Assembly (NCBI GenBank): GCA_050699055.1
Contig: JBOHCT010000114.1
Span: forward strand, 1-13,967
Length of the DNA: 13,967 nucleotides
From: JBOHCT01 sp050699055
GTDB taxonomy: Bacteria > Actinomycetota > Actinomycetes > Streptosporangiales > JBOHCT01
Direction: 5' to 3'
In this document: positions 1 through 6,776 of the stretch, piece by piece
How positions within the stretch are numbered: the first letter of the stretch is position 1
Layout: every line of letters begins with the position of its first letter
Notes under the pieces: generated by a model
Databases searched by the model: none
Told to the model about the DNA's origin: nothing
The model's input: only the letters and a program-made list of their open reading frames with translations
Program-made: the position numbers and the translations under genes

Positions 1-957
1 CAGCGCCTTCAGGTCGATCGTGTCCCGCTCCCGGTCCTTGCCCAGCGGGGCGCCCTCGCCCTTGGTGCGGCCGAAGACCTGCTGCTGCTCGCGCAGCGAG
101 CTGCGGTCCCAGGTCTCGATGTGCATGCGGATGCGCCGCACCACGAGATAGGACCCGCCGCTCATCCAGGGGGGACCGTCATCGTCGCCGACCCACACGT
201 GACGACGCAGGGCCGTCTGGTTGTCGCCGTTGATGTTGTCGGTGCCGTCCTTGAAGCCGAACAGGTTACGGGGTGTCTGCTGGCTGGGCGTCGTCGAGGA
301 CGTCTTCCCGAAGCCGAGCTCAGACCAACGCATGCTGACCACGCCGAACCCGATCCTGGCGAGATCGCGGATCGCGTGCACCGCGACCTGCGGATCGTCC
401 GCGCATGCCTGGATGGCCATATCGCCATGGGAACGGGCGGGGTCGATATTGTCACCGGGGAAATGCGGCAGGTCGATGAGCGCGGCGGGTCGCTTGTCGC
501 GCAGCCCGAAGCGGTCGGCACCCTCCTTTTCGAACAGCGTCGGGCCGAATCCGATCGTGAGCGTGAGCCTCGCCGGCGGCAGGCCGAGGGCCTCGCCCGT
601 GTCGTCAGGGGGCGCGAGCGGTCGTCCGCCGACGGCTCCATCGCCCACGGGTCTGCCCGCCGTCATGGCGGCCGCGGCACGCGTCCACTCGTGCAACAGC
701 CGCATGAGTCGCTCGCGGGAGTGGGTGATCACGTCGAAGGCGGCGAAGTGCAGCCGATCCTGCACGGGTGTGGCGATGCCCGCTTGGTGCGCCCCTTGGA
801 AGGGGACCGCACCCCCCGCCGAGGTCTCACTGGCGAGGGCCCCCTGCCCCTTGACCAGCTCAGCCCCTGTGATCGACCCGGCCCCGGCGGCGGCACCGGC
901 GAGAGCGCCCGCGCCGGTCAGCCCGAACACCTGGCGTCTGCTCAGAGAAGTACTCAT
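1..957 (-). CDS. efeB: Iron uptake deferrochelatase/DyP-type haem peroxidase EfeB (C-terminus cut by window edge)
   Basis: DyP-family haem peroxidase of the EfeUOB iron uptake system, acting outside the membrane; family members oxidise ferrous iron or release iron from haem. 319 residues are visible from ATG 957 and the frame is open to the window edge. The N-terminus is a Tat signal: twin arginines at residues 7-8 in SRRQVFGL, then an Ala/Gly-rich hydrophobic stretch to about residue 30, fitting export of a folded haem protein. The DyP signature GFKDGTDN is at 234-241, with the catalytic Asp of the GXXDG motif at 237. The proximal haem His of the family would lie just beyond the edge, so it cannot be checked. 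The start codon overlaps the efeO stop by 4 nt (ATGA), so the two are translationally coupled. Identification is firm; only completeness is open. Confidence 0.95.
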   Translation of the reverse strand, partial: MSTSLSRRQVFGLTGAGALAGAAAGAGSITGAELVKGQGALASETSAGGAVPFQGAHQAGIATPVQDRLHFAAFDVITHSRERLMRLLHEWTRAAAAMTAGRPVGDGAVGGRPLAPPDDTGEALGLPPARLTLTIGFGPTLFEKEGADRFGLRDKRPAALIDLPHFPGDNIDPARSHGDMAIQACADDPQVAVHAIRDLARIGFGVVSMRWSELGFGKTSSTTPSQQTPRNLFGFKDGTDNINGDNQTALRRHVWVGDDDGPPWMSGGSYLVVRRIRMHIETWDRSSLREQQQVFGRTKGEGAPLGKDRERDTIDLKAL

Positions 958-2078
958 GAGACGACCGTCACCGCCAGCCGTGACAGGGGCTGGGCGAGCG
1001 CGTTGACCGCGTCGGACAGCCTCTGCCGCTCATCCCGGCCCACCGTGTCGTACGCCACGAAGCCGTCCGCGGTCTCGTACCGGCCGAGCAGCGCCCGCAT
1101 GTCTTCGAACTCCTCGTCGAGGGTCTTCGCGAGTGCCGGATCCTTGTCGGCGACGACAGGACGCAACAAGGTGTACACCTTCTTGGCGCCCGCGACGTTG
1201 GCCGCCATGTCGACGAGATCGGTGTGACTGTAGGTCTCCTCCTCGCCGGTGATCTTCGAGGTCGCGACCTCGTCGAGCAGTTCCTTCGCGCCGTTCGCCA
1301 TTGACGTCGGCGTGATCCGGGCCTTCGGAATCCGATGCCGCAGATCCTTGAGGTCTGCGGCGAGCCGGTCGGAGTAGCGCGTCATTCCTTTCGTCGAGTC
1401 TTCGCGCCAGAGCGCCTTCTCGATGCGATGCCAGCCGGTCCACGTCGAGCCCGAGCCGACGTCGCGGGCCCGGGCGTCGACCTTGGGGTCGATGTCCCCG
1501 AAGCTCTCGGCCACGGGCTCGATGCGCTCCCAGCCGACGCGGGACGGCGCGTACAGGTCCTTCGCCCGCGCGACGTCCCCTTCCTTCACCGCGGCCACGA
1601 ACCTCGAGGTCTTCGCGATCGTGTGATCGACCTGGCGGTTGACGTACGCGCGGTAGCGCTCGACCGCCTTGTCGAGCCGTGGGTCGACCGGTGTTCGTCC
1701 AGTCCCGCCGCCGACGGTGATCCGCTGACGGATTCCGTGGCCCCGCATGCCCGGCTTGCACGCGACCTGGTACTTGCCCTGATCGAGCTGGACCGTCACG
1801 CGGGCGGTCGTTCCAGGGCCGATGTTCTCGCTCTCGGTCACAACAGTGTCGCCGGGCGCGTACACGTAGACCTCGGTGACCTTGCTGCCTTCGTTGGTCA
1901 CCGCCAACGTGTGCGTCCCGGCGGACAGGCGGGTCTTGGCTACCTCACAGCTCGAGCCGGTGGCGGTGACCGTGATCGCGCGGCCGCCCGCCCCGGACGA
2001 GGCCGCGCACCCGGCGAGAGGGGTGAAGACCACGGCGGTCGCCGCCGTGACGGCGAGACCACGAGACGAGACACGCAT
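954..2078 (-). CDS. efeO: Iron uptake lipoprotein EfeO (cupredoxin plus M75 imelysin-like domain)
   Basis: Extracytoplasmic iron-binding component of EfeUOB; family members capture iron and pass it to the permease EfeU. The 374-residue length is close to the usual size. Residues 1-24 form a lipoprotein signal with lipobox LAGC, predicting lipidated Cys24. Residues about 33-123 form the cupredoxin domain, with Cys44 and Cys107 and Met111 as candidate metal ligands. Residues about 130-374 form the M75/imelysin-like helical domain with the HXXE motif as HRIE at 217-220. The ATG at 2078 has GGAG about 7 nt upstream. It is the first gene of an efeO-efeB operon and sits under a promoter overlapped by DtxR/IdeR-like boxes. 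No efeU precedes it, unlike the common efeU-first order; efeU may lie past the left edge. Confidence 0.95.
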   Translation of the reverse strand: MRVSSRGLAVTAATAVVFTPLAGCAASSGAGGRAITVTATGSSCEVAKTRLSAGTHTLAVTNEGSKVTEVYVYAPGDTVVTESENIGPGTTARVTVQLDQGKYQVACKPGMRGHGIRQRITVGGGTGRTPVDPRLDKAVERYRAYVNRQVDHTIAKTSRFVAAVKEGDVARAKDLYAPSRVGWERIEPVAESFGDIDPKVDARARDVGSGSTWTGWHRIEKALWREDSTKGMTRYSDRLAADLKDLRHRIPKARITPTSMANGAKELLDEVATSKITGEEETYSHTDLVDMAANVAGAKKVYTLLRPVVADKDPALAKTLDEEFEDMRALLGRYETADGFVAYDTVGRDERQRLSDAVNALAQPLSRLAVTVVS

Positions 2079-2107
2079 GCAGGCTCCGCACTGTAGGGAC
2101 CAAACGA

Positions 2108-2126
2108 TTAAGGTGACCCTAACTTA
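2108..2126 (-). promoter_or_regulatory. Second, weaker DtxR/IdeR-like half-overlapping box at the efeO transcript start
   Basis: The minus-strand sequence TAAGTTAGGGTCACCTTAA matches the DtxR/IdeR consensus at 13 of 19 positions. It overlaps the first box by 3 bp (2124-2126), with a 16-bp centre-to-centre offset, and covers the -10 element and predicted start site. Two offset boxes could seat more than one repressor dimer. It is weaker than the first box and may only be an extension of one composite site. Confidence 0.45.
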
Positions 2127-2151
2127 GCCTCGCCTAACCTGACTTCGTCAA
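2121..2151 (-). promoter_or_regulatory. efeOB promoter with DtxR/IdeR-like iron box between -35 and -10
   Basis: Reading the minus strand, a -35 hexamer TTGACG lies at 2151-2146 and a -10 candidate TAAGTT at 2126-2121, with a 19-nt spacer; CTAAGT one base earlier gives 18. The expected transcript start is near 2114, leaving about 35 nt of leader before the efeO ATG. The spacer holds TCAGGTTAGGCGAGGCTAA (2142-2124), which matches the 19-bp DtxR/IdeR consensus TWAGGTWAGSCTWACCTWA at 15 of 19 positions by hand count. Placement between the promoter hexamers fits repression by an iron-loaded DtxR-family protein. The regulator gene is not in the window. The box is clearly visible; the assignment to DtxR/IdeR/DmdR is inferred from the consensus and the iron-uptake target. 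Confidence 0.75.
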
Positions 2152-2210
2152 GTCCGTCCGCGTTCGCGGTCCCGACCGTCGCTCATGTTCATCCGAGGAC
2201 GCTGCCCGGC

Positions 2211-3377
2211 CTACGCGTCGAGGTAACTGCTGAGCATCTGCGCTCGCGTCGGGTGACGCAGCTTCGCCAAGGTCTTCGACTCGATCTGACGGATGCGTTC
2301 CCGCGTGACACCGAACTCCCGTCCCACCTCTTCCAGCGTGCGCGGGTGGCCGTCGGTGAGACCGAATCGCAGCTGGATGACCCGCTGCTCACGTTCGGAC
2401 AAAGTCTCGAGGAGGCGCTCGAGCTGGTCCTGCAACATGATGAACGCCGCAGCTTCCATCGGAACCACGGCGTCGGCATCCTCGATGAAGTCTCCGAGAT
2501 CGGAGTCCTCCTCGCCGACAGGCGCCTGCAGTGAGACGGGCTCTTGGGCGATTCGCTGGACCTCGGCCACCCGCCCTGGAGACAGATCCATCTCGGCGGC
2601 GATCTCGTCCGGAGACGGCTCTCTACCCAGATTTTGGTGGAGCTGTCGTTGGATCCGTACGAGCTTGTTGATCGTCTCGACCATATGGACGGGGATACGA
2701 ATCGTCCGCGCCTGGTCCGCGATCGCGCGGGTGATCGCCTGCCTGATCCACCAGGTGGCGTACGTCGAGAACTTGTACCCCTTGGCGTAGTCGAACTTCT
2801 CCACCGCCCTGATCAGCCCGAGGTTGCCCTCCTGGATCAGATCGAGGAAGACCATCCCCTTGCCGACGTAGCGCTTGGCGATCGAGACGACGAGCCGAAG
2901 ATTGGCCTCGATCAGTCGCTGCTTCGCCCGCAGTCCCGCGCGAGTGACCATCTCGAGGTCGGCGCGTACCTCTGGGGCGGGGTCGCCGACCTCGCCGAGC
3001 TTGTCCTGCGCGAAGAGCCCAGCCTCGATCGCCTTCGCGAGCTCGACCTCCTGCTGTGCGGTGAGCAGCGGGACGCGGCCGATTTCCCGAAGGTAGATCC
3101 GCACGAGGTCGCTTGTCGGAGCCCGGACGCCGAGACGCTCCTGCTCCGGCTGGGCCACCGTGTCCGGATCGCCGTCGACGATCTCGATCCCCTGCTCCGA
3201 GAGCAGCCGCACCACACCGTCAAGAGCGTCGGCCGGGAGATCGAAGCGATCGAGCGCCGCGGCCACGTCATCTGCCGTGAGGCTTCCGCGCTCACGGCCG
3301 CGCGTGACCAGACGTGCGACCAGATCCTGTACCTGGTCTACGGAAGATGGCTCCTGTGTCAGCACCGAAAGACCCAC
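2211..3377 (-). CDS. rpoD: RNA polymerase principal-type sigma-70 factor (RpoD/SigA/HrdB family)
   Basis: Group 1-type sigma factor that directs RNA polymerase to -10/-35 promoters. From GTG 3377 it has 388 residues: a short region 1.1-like N-terminus (about 12-70), region 1.2 (about 88-120, including IYLREIGRVPLL), region 2 (about 155-225, with the core-binding and -10 melting segment KFSTYATWWIRQAI at 202-215), region 3 (about 230-300), and region 4 with RFGLTDG (337-343) and the helix-turn-helix GVTRERIRQIESKTLAKLRHP (356-376). It lacks the long acidic N-terminus of Streptomyces HrdB, so it may be the principal factor or a close paralogue. It lies 161 bp downstream of dnaG, a familiar arrangement. 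There is no Shine-Dalgarno sequence at GTG 3377 or at the alternative GTG 3365; a stop at 3393-3395 limits any upstream extension in this frame. Confidence 0.93.
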   Translation of the reverse strand: MGLSVLTQEPSSVDQVQDLVARLVTRGRERGSLTADDVAAALDRFDLPADALDGVVRLLSEQGIEIVDGDPDTVAQPEQERLGVRAPTSDLVRIYLREIGRVPLLTAQQEVELAKAIEAGLFAQDKLGEVGDPAPEVRADLEMVTRAGLRAKQRLIEANLRLVVSIAKRYVGKGMVFLDLIQEGNLGLIRAVEKFDYAKGYKFSTYATWWIRQAITRAIADQARTIRIPVHMVETINKLVRIQRQLHQNLGREPSPDEIAAEMDLSPGRVAEVQRIAQEPVSLQAPVGEEDSDLGDFIEDADAVVPMEAAAFIMLQDQLERLLETLSEREQRVIQLRFGLTDGHPRTLEEVGREFGVTRERIRQIESKTLAKLRHPTRAQMLSSYLDA

Positions 3378-3384
3378 GAAGACC

Positions 3385-3390
3385 AGTGTG
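3385..3390 (-). promoter_or_regulatory. -10-like hexamer close to the sigma factor start (possible leaderless transcript)
   Basis: CACACT (3390-3385, minus strand) ends 7 nt before GTG 3377. It fits the loose actinobacterial -10 pattern except for the first base, and no convincing -35 is visible. A transcript beginning at or next to the GTG would explain the missing ribosome binding site. The element is weak on its own; the similar spacing at dnaG and dgt is what makes it worth recording. Confidence 0.2.
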
Positions 3391-3392
3391 CG

Positions 3393-3458
3393 TCACATCG
3401 GGCCAGAAGTGGGGGGCCCATTTTGACTAGCTGTTGTCTGGTCCTCACGCTCAGACAT
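3393..3458 (-). CDS. Small upstream reading frame (21 codons) in the sigma factor leader, same frame as the sigma gene
   Basis: ATG at 3458 opens 21 codons, beginning MSEREDQTTASQ and ending in TSGPM, and closes at TGA 3395-3393, only five codons (15 nt) before the GTG chosen for the sigma factor. It is in the same frame as the sigma gene. The composition (acidic start, then Thr/Ser/Gln/Pro) resembles a disordered protein N-terminus. Three readings are possible: a translated regulatory leader peptide, an N-terminal extension lost to a nonsense change, or chance. No strong ribosome binding site precedes the ATG, and no amino acid is repeated in the manner of an attenuator. I give it low weight as a real gene. 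Confidence 0.25.
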   Translation of the reverse strand: MSEREDQTTASQNGPPTSGPM

Positions 3459-3498
3459 GTTTGACGCAGTCTCGGGAGCACGTGAACCGAGGCCAGGA

Positions 3499-3512
3499 GG
3501 CCCGGCAGGGCC
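3499..3512 (-). terminator. GC-rich hairpin in the dnaG-sigma intergenic region
   Basis: A perfect 5-bp stem (GGCCC/GGGCC) closes a 4-nt loop about 27 nt downstream of the dnaG stop codon. No T-run follows on the minus strand, so it is at best a weak or pause-type terminator. The rest of the 161-bp gap (3378-3538) holds the small upstream reading frame and no recognisable RNA gene. Confidence 0.2.
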
Positions 3513-3538
3513 GACGCCCGCGAGGTTCACCAGCAAAC

Positions 3539-5407
3539 TCAGAGGGCGCCGATGGCACGCTCCCGCAGGGCCCGCCGCTGCTGCTCCAGTGCGACAAGGT
3601 CGCCGAACAGCCGGTTGTACTCCTGAGGCCGTTCGACCGGACTCAGCCGCCGCAGCCTGGACTTGGTCTCCGCGATGGCGCGGGTGGCGGCCAGCTCCTC
3701 GACGCGCGACAGCACGGCCCGCACGTACGTGTCGTCGATCTCGCCGACCGACCGTGGGGGCTCGACGGCGAGCTCGGTGACGAGAGCCCGCACGGCCTCG
3801 TCTCCCGCGTGGTCAAGGACGCTGGCAACCCACGCTCCGCCAGCCACACCCGCGGCAGCGCCTCCCGCGGCGGTGACCGCCTGCTGGGCGGCGGCGTGCT
3901 CAGGGCGAGTGAAGACGGAAGGGTCGAGGCCATCGAAGTCCGGGCCTGCGAGCGCGGGACGCTGGATGACGATCTTGAGGGCTTCGCGCTCGACCTGGAT
4001 GGCCGGGTCAGTGGAGTCAGGTAGCCGGGCGCGGGCACGCTGCGGAGCCCGGGGTGCTGTGACCTGTTCGCTCCCCGGCTGCCCCGCCTCACGTACCGCC
4101 GACGCGACAGCCTCGACCTCCATGCCGAGCCAGCCGGCGGCTACCCGGACGTACTCCGGTCGCAACGACCGGTCGCGGATCGACGCGATCATGGGCGCGG
4201 CCTTTCTGAGCGCTCCGACCCGGCCCTCGGGGATCTCGAGGTCATAGCGATCAAGAACGCTGCGGATGGCGAACTCGAAGAGCGGGACACGACGGGCGAC
4301 GAGGTCGCGAACCGCCCCGTCCCCGCGTCGTATCCGCAGGTCACACGGGTCGAGGCCCTCGGCCTGTACCGCGACGAACGTCTGCGTCACGAACTGCCGC
4401 TCGTCCTCGAACACCCGCAAAGCGGCCCTCCGTCCGGCATCGTCGCCGTCGAAGGTGAAGATGACCTCGCCGCGGAACTCGCTTTGGTCCATCAGCAGCC
4501 GGCGCAGGATCTTGATGTGCCCGTCGCCGAACGACGTTCCGCAGGTCGCGACCGCCGTGGAAACGCCGGCGAGATGGCAGGCCATCACGTCGGTGTACCC
4601 CTCGACGACGACCGCGCGCTGGCTGCGTGCGATCTCCTTCTTCGCGAGGTCGACCGCGTAGAGAGTGGAGCTCTTCTTGTAGATCACCGTCTCCGGGGTG
4701 TTGAGGTACTTCGCCTCGATCGGGTCGTCGTCGTACAGCCGTCGCGCACCGAACCCCACGACCTCCCCGCTGACGTCGCGGACCGGCCAGAGCAGGCGGC
4801 CACGGAAGCGATCGAGCAGGCCACGCCGACCCTGACGGGCAAGCCCACCCTTCACCAACTCGTGGTCGGTGAAGCCGCACGCGCGGAGGTGGCGCACCAA
4901 GGCGTCCCAGCTTCTTGGCGCGTAACCCACCCCGAACCGCTCGGCATCCGGCCGCTCGAACCCCCGCTCCGCGAGAAAGCGCCGGGCGGGCTGCGCATCG
5001 GCCGAGCCAAGCTGTCCGGCGTAGAACGCGGCGGCCTCCCGGTGGGCCTCCACCAGCCGGCTGCGCTCGCTCTGCTGCCGCCCAGGGGTGTAGCCACCCT
5101 CTTCGTACCGCAGCTCGACACCCGCACGCCGGGCGAGCCGCTCGATGGCCTCGGCGAACGACAGCTGCTCGACCTTCTGGACGAAAGCGATGACGTCGCC
5201 GCCTTCGGAGCACCCGCCGAAGCAGTACCAGAGCCCCCGCGCGGGCGTGACGTGGAATGACGGGGTCTTCTCCTCGTGAAAGGGGCAGAGGCCCATGAGC
5301 GAGCCGCCGCCAGCGCCACGCAGCTGGACGTAGTCGCCCACGACCTCCTCGATCGGTGAGCGCTCACGTACGAGCGCGATGTCCTCGTCACGGATCCGGC
5401 CTGCCAC
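3539..5407 (-). CDS. dnaG: DNA primase DnaG
   Basis: Synthesises RNA primers for chromosome replication, working with the replicative helicase. The 622 residues show the full domain order: N-terminal CHC2 zinc ribbon with ligands Cys41, His44, Cys62 and Cys66 (CPFH and YCFGGC), the catalytic core from about 120, and the TOPRIM fold with Glu269 in VVEGYTD (267-273) and the acidic cluster FDGDDAG (319-325). A C-terminal helicase-interaction region follows after about residue 470. Length is normal for actinobacterial primases. The start is GTG 5407 (MAGRIRDEDI), which agrees with the usual start of the family; there is no Shine-Dalgarno sequence. The sigma factor gene follows 161 bp downstream, as in classical macromolecular-synthesis loci, though rpsU is absent here. 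Confidence 0.97.
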   Translation of the reverse strand: MAGRIRDEDIALVRERSPIEEVVGDYVQLRGAGGGSLMGLCPFHEEKTPSFHVTPARGLWYCFGGCSEGGDVIAFVQKVEQLSFAEAIERLARRAGVELRYEEGGYTPGRQQSERSRLVEAHREAAAFYAGQLGSADAQPARRFLAERGFERPDAERFGVGYAPRSWDALVRHLRACGFTDHELVKGGLARQGRRGLLDRFRGRLLWPVRDVSGEVVGFGARRLYDDDPIEAKYLNTPETVIYKKSSTLYAVDLAKKEIARSQRAVVVEGYTDVMACHLAGVSTAVATCGTSFGDGHIKILRRLLMDQSEFRGEVIFTFDGDDAGRRAALRVFEDERQFVTQTFVAVQAEGLDPCDLRIRRGDGAVRDLVARRVPLFEFAIRSVLDRYDLEIPEGRVGALRKAAPMIASIRDRSLRPEYVRVAAGWLGMEVEAVASAVREAGQPGSEQVTAPRAPQRARARLPDSTDPAIQVEREALKIVIQRPALAGPDFDGLDPSVFTRPEHAAAQQAVTAAGGAAAGVAGGAWVASVLDHAGDEAVRALVTELAVEPPRSVGEIDDTYVRAVLSRVEELAATRAIAETKSRLRRLSPVERPQEYNRLFGDLVALEQQRRALRERAIGAL

Positions 5408-5414
5408 GCACGGG

Positions 5415-5420
5415 AGTCTA
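5415..5420 (-). promoter_or_regulatory. -10-like element TAGACT immediately before dnaG (candidate leaderless promoter)
   Basis: TAGACT (5420-5415, minus strand) matches the actinobacterial TANNNT -10 pattern and ends 7 nt before the dnaG GTG. Transcription would start at or next to the start codon, which fits the lack of any ribosome binding site. No -35 consensus is seen 17-18 nt further upstream. The rest of the 132-bp gap to the preceding gene (5408-5539) shows no other clear signal. Confidence 0.4.
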
Positions 5421-5539
5421 CGAGCGGGCGCCGACGCTCGGCGGCACTCCCCCGGATCGGCGCCTGCCGATCTGAGGCTATGGTCCGGATGGCCAGTTTC
5501 CCGCCCGCGAACACCAGCCGGATCTTGTACGTGCCGCTA

Positions 5540-6766
5540 TCAGAGCGAGTCGAGGGGCACGGACGTGTCGGTGAGCCGGTCCTTGTCGACCGGCCGCCCC
5601 GCGCGGATCAGTGCCTGGATCTGGTCGGTGACGTCCCACACGTTGACGTTCATGCCCGCGACGACCCTGCCATCGGACAGCCAGAAGGCGACGAACTCCC
5701 CCGCCCGCCTGTCACCCCGGTAGACGACCTCGTCGTACCCTCCGGGCTCGGCGTGGCCCGCGTACTCCATGCCGAGGTCGTACTGGTCGGAGAAGAAGTA
5801 CGGCACCTTGTCGTAGACGACGTCTCCACCCAGCATCGTCCGGGCGGCGGCCGGGCCTCCGTCCAGTGCGTTGGCCCAATGCTCCACGCGGATTCTCTGC
5901 CCGAGCAGCGGGTTGTAGGCGCGAGCCACGTCACCCGCGGCATAGATGTCGGGGTCGGAGCTCCGGAGGGTCTGGTCGACGAGTACGCCGTTCTCGACGT
6001 CGAGGCCCGCCTCTTCCGCGAGCGTGGTGTTGGGCCCGGCCCCGACACCGACGACCACCGTGTGGGCCGGGAGGGACTCGCCGACACTGGTCACGACCTC
6101 GTGCGCGCGTCCGCCCTCGCCGCGGATCTGGGTAACGCTCTCCCCGAGCCGCAGCGTGACGTCGTGGTCGCGGTGCAACCCCGCGAACATCTCGCCGAGC
6201 TCGGCCCCGATCGAGCGGTACAGGGGAGTCCGCTCGGGCTCGATGACCGCCACCTCACATCCGTACGACCGCGCGGCGGCGGCGGTCTCCAGGCCGATCC
6301 ATCCGGCGCCGACCACCACGACACGCCCGCCGGCGTGGAACGCCTCGCGCAGGCGCTCGGAGTCGGCGATCGTACGAAGGTAGAAGACGCCGTCGAGGTC
6401 CCCACCGGGCACCGGCAGCCGGCGTGGGGACGCGCCGGTCGCGAGGAGCAGCTTGTCGTACCGAACACGTTCCCCAGCCGCCAGCTCGAGCTCGTGAGAG
6501 GCGCGATCGACCCGTGTCGCACGGACGCCGAGGCGCAGTTTCACATCGTGGTCCGTGTACCAGCCTTCGTCGTGCACGAAGGCGTCGGATCGGTCGGCCT
6601 TGCCGAGAAGATAGTCCTTGGACAGCGGCGGGCGTTCGTACGGACGCTCGGACTCCGCGCCGATGAGCATCACTCGGCCGTCGAACCCCTGCTCACGCAG
6701 TGTCTCCGCGGCCTTCGCGCCGGCGAGGCTCGCGCCGACGATCACGTATGTCGTCTCGGTTGCCAT
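5540..6766 (-). CDS. FAD/NAD(P)-dependent oxidoreductase, ferredoxin/rubredoxin reductase-like
   Basis: Flavoprotein of the BphA4/putidaredoxin-reductase class, which moves electrons from NAD(P)H through FAD to a small redox partner. In 408 residues it has an N-terminal FAD dinucleotide fold (VIVGASLAGAKAA, 8-20), the ERPPLSKDYL segment typical of this class (44-53), a central NAD-binding fold (VVVVGAGWIGLETA, 149-162), the second FAD motif IYAAGDV (274-280), and a reductase C-terminal domain from about 321. AGGAG lies 5 nt before ATG 6766 and overlaps the stop of dgt, so it is probably translationally coupled to it. No ferredoxin, rubredoxin, P450 or dioxygenase is nearby, so the electron acceptor is unknown and a physiological role should not be assumed. 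Confidence 0.88.
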   Translation of the reverse strand: MATETTYVIVGASLAGAKAAETLREQGFDGRVMLIGAESERPYERPPLSKDYLLGKADRSDAFVHDEGWYTDHDVKLRLGVRATRVDRASHELELAAGERVRYDKLLLATGASPRRLPVPGGDLDGVFYLRTIADSERLREAFHAGGRVVVVGAGWIGLETAAAARSYGCEVAVIEPERTPLYRSIGAELGEMFAGLHRDHDVTLRLGESVTQIRGEGGRAHEVVTSVGESLPAHTVVVGVGAGPNTTLAEEAGLDVENGVLVDQTLRSSDPDIYAAGDVARAYNPLLGQRIRVEHWANALDGGPAAARTMLGGDVVYDKVPYFFSDQYDLGMEYAGHAEPGGYDEVVYRGDRRAGEFVAFWLSDGRVVAGMNVNVWDVTDQIQALIRAGRPVDKDRLTDTSVPLDSL

Positions 6767-6771
6767 GATTT

Positions 6772-6776
6772 CTCCT
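6772..6776 (-). promoter_or_regulatory. Ribosome binding site AGGAG overlapping the dgt stop codon
   Basis: AGGAG shares its first A with the last base of the dgt TAA stop and sits 5 nt before the oxidoreductase ATG. Only 9 nt separate the two genes. This fixes the oxidoreductase start and implies that ribosomes ending dgt can re-initiate on the next gene. Confidence 0.8.

Noticed and set aside
3520..3540. GTTCA motif resembling a tRNA T-loop in the dnaG-sigma gap
   Set aside because: The flanking bases do not form a T-stem, and no acceptor or anticodon stem can be drawn on either strand.
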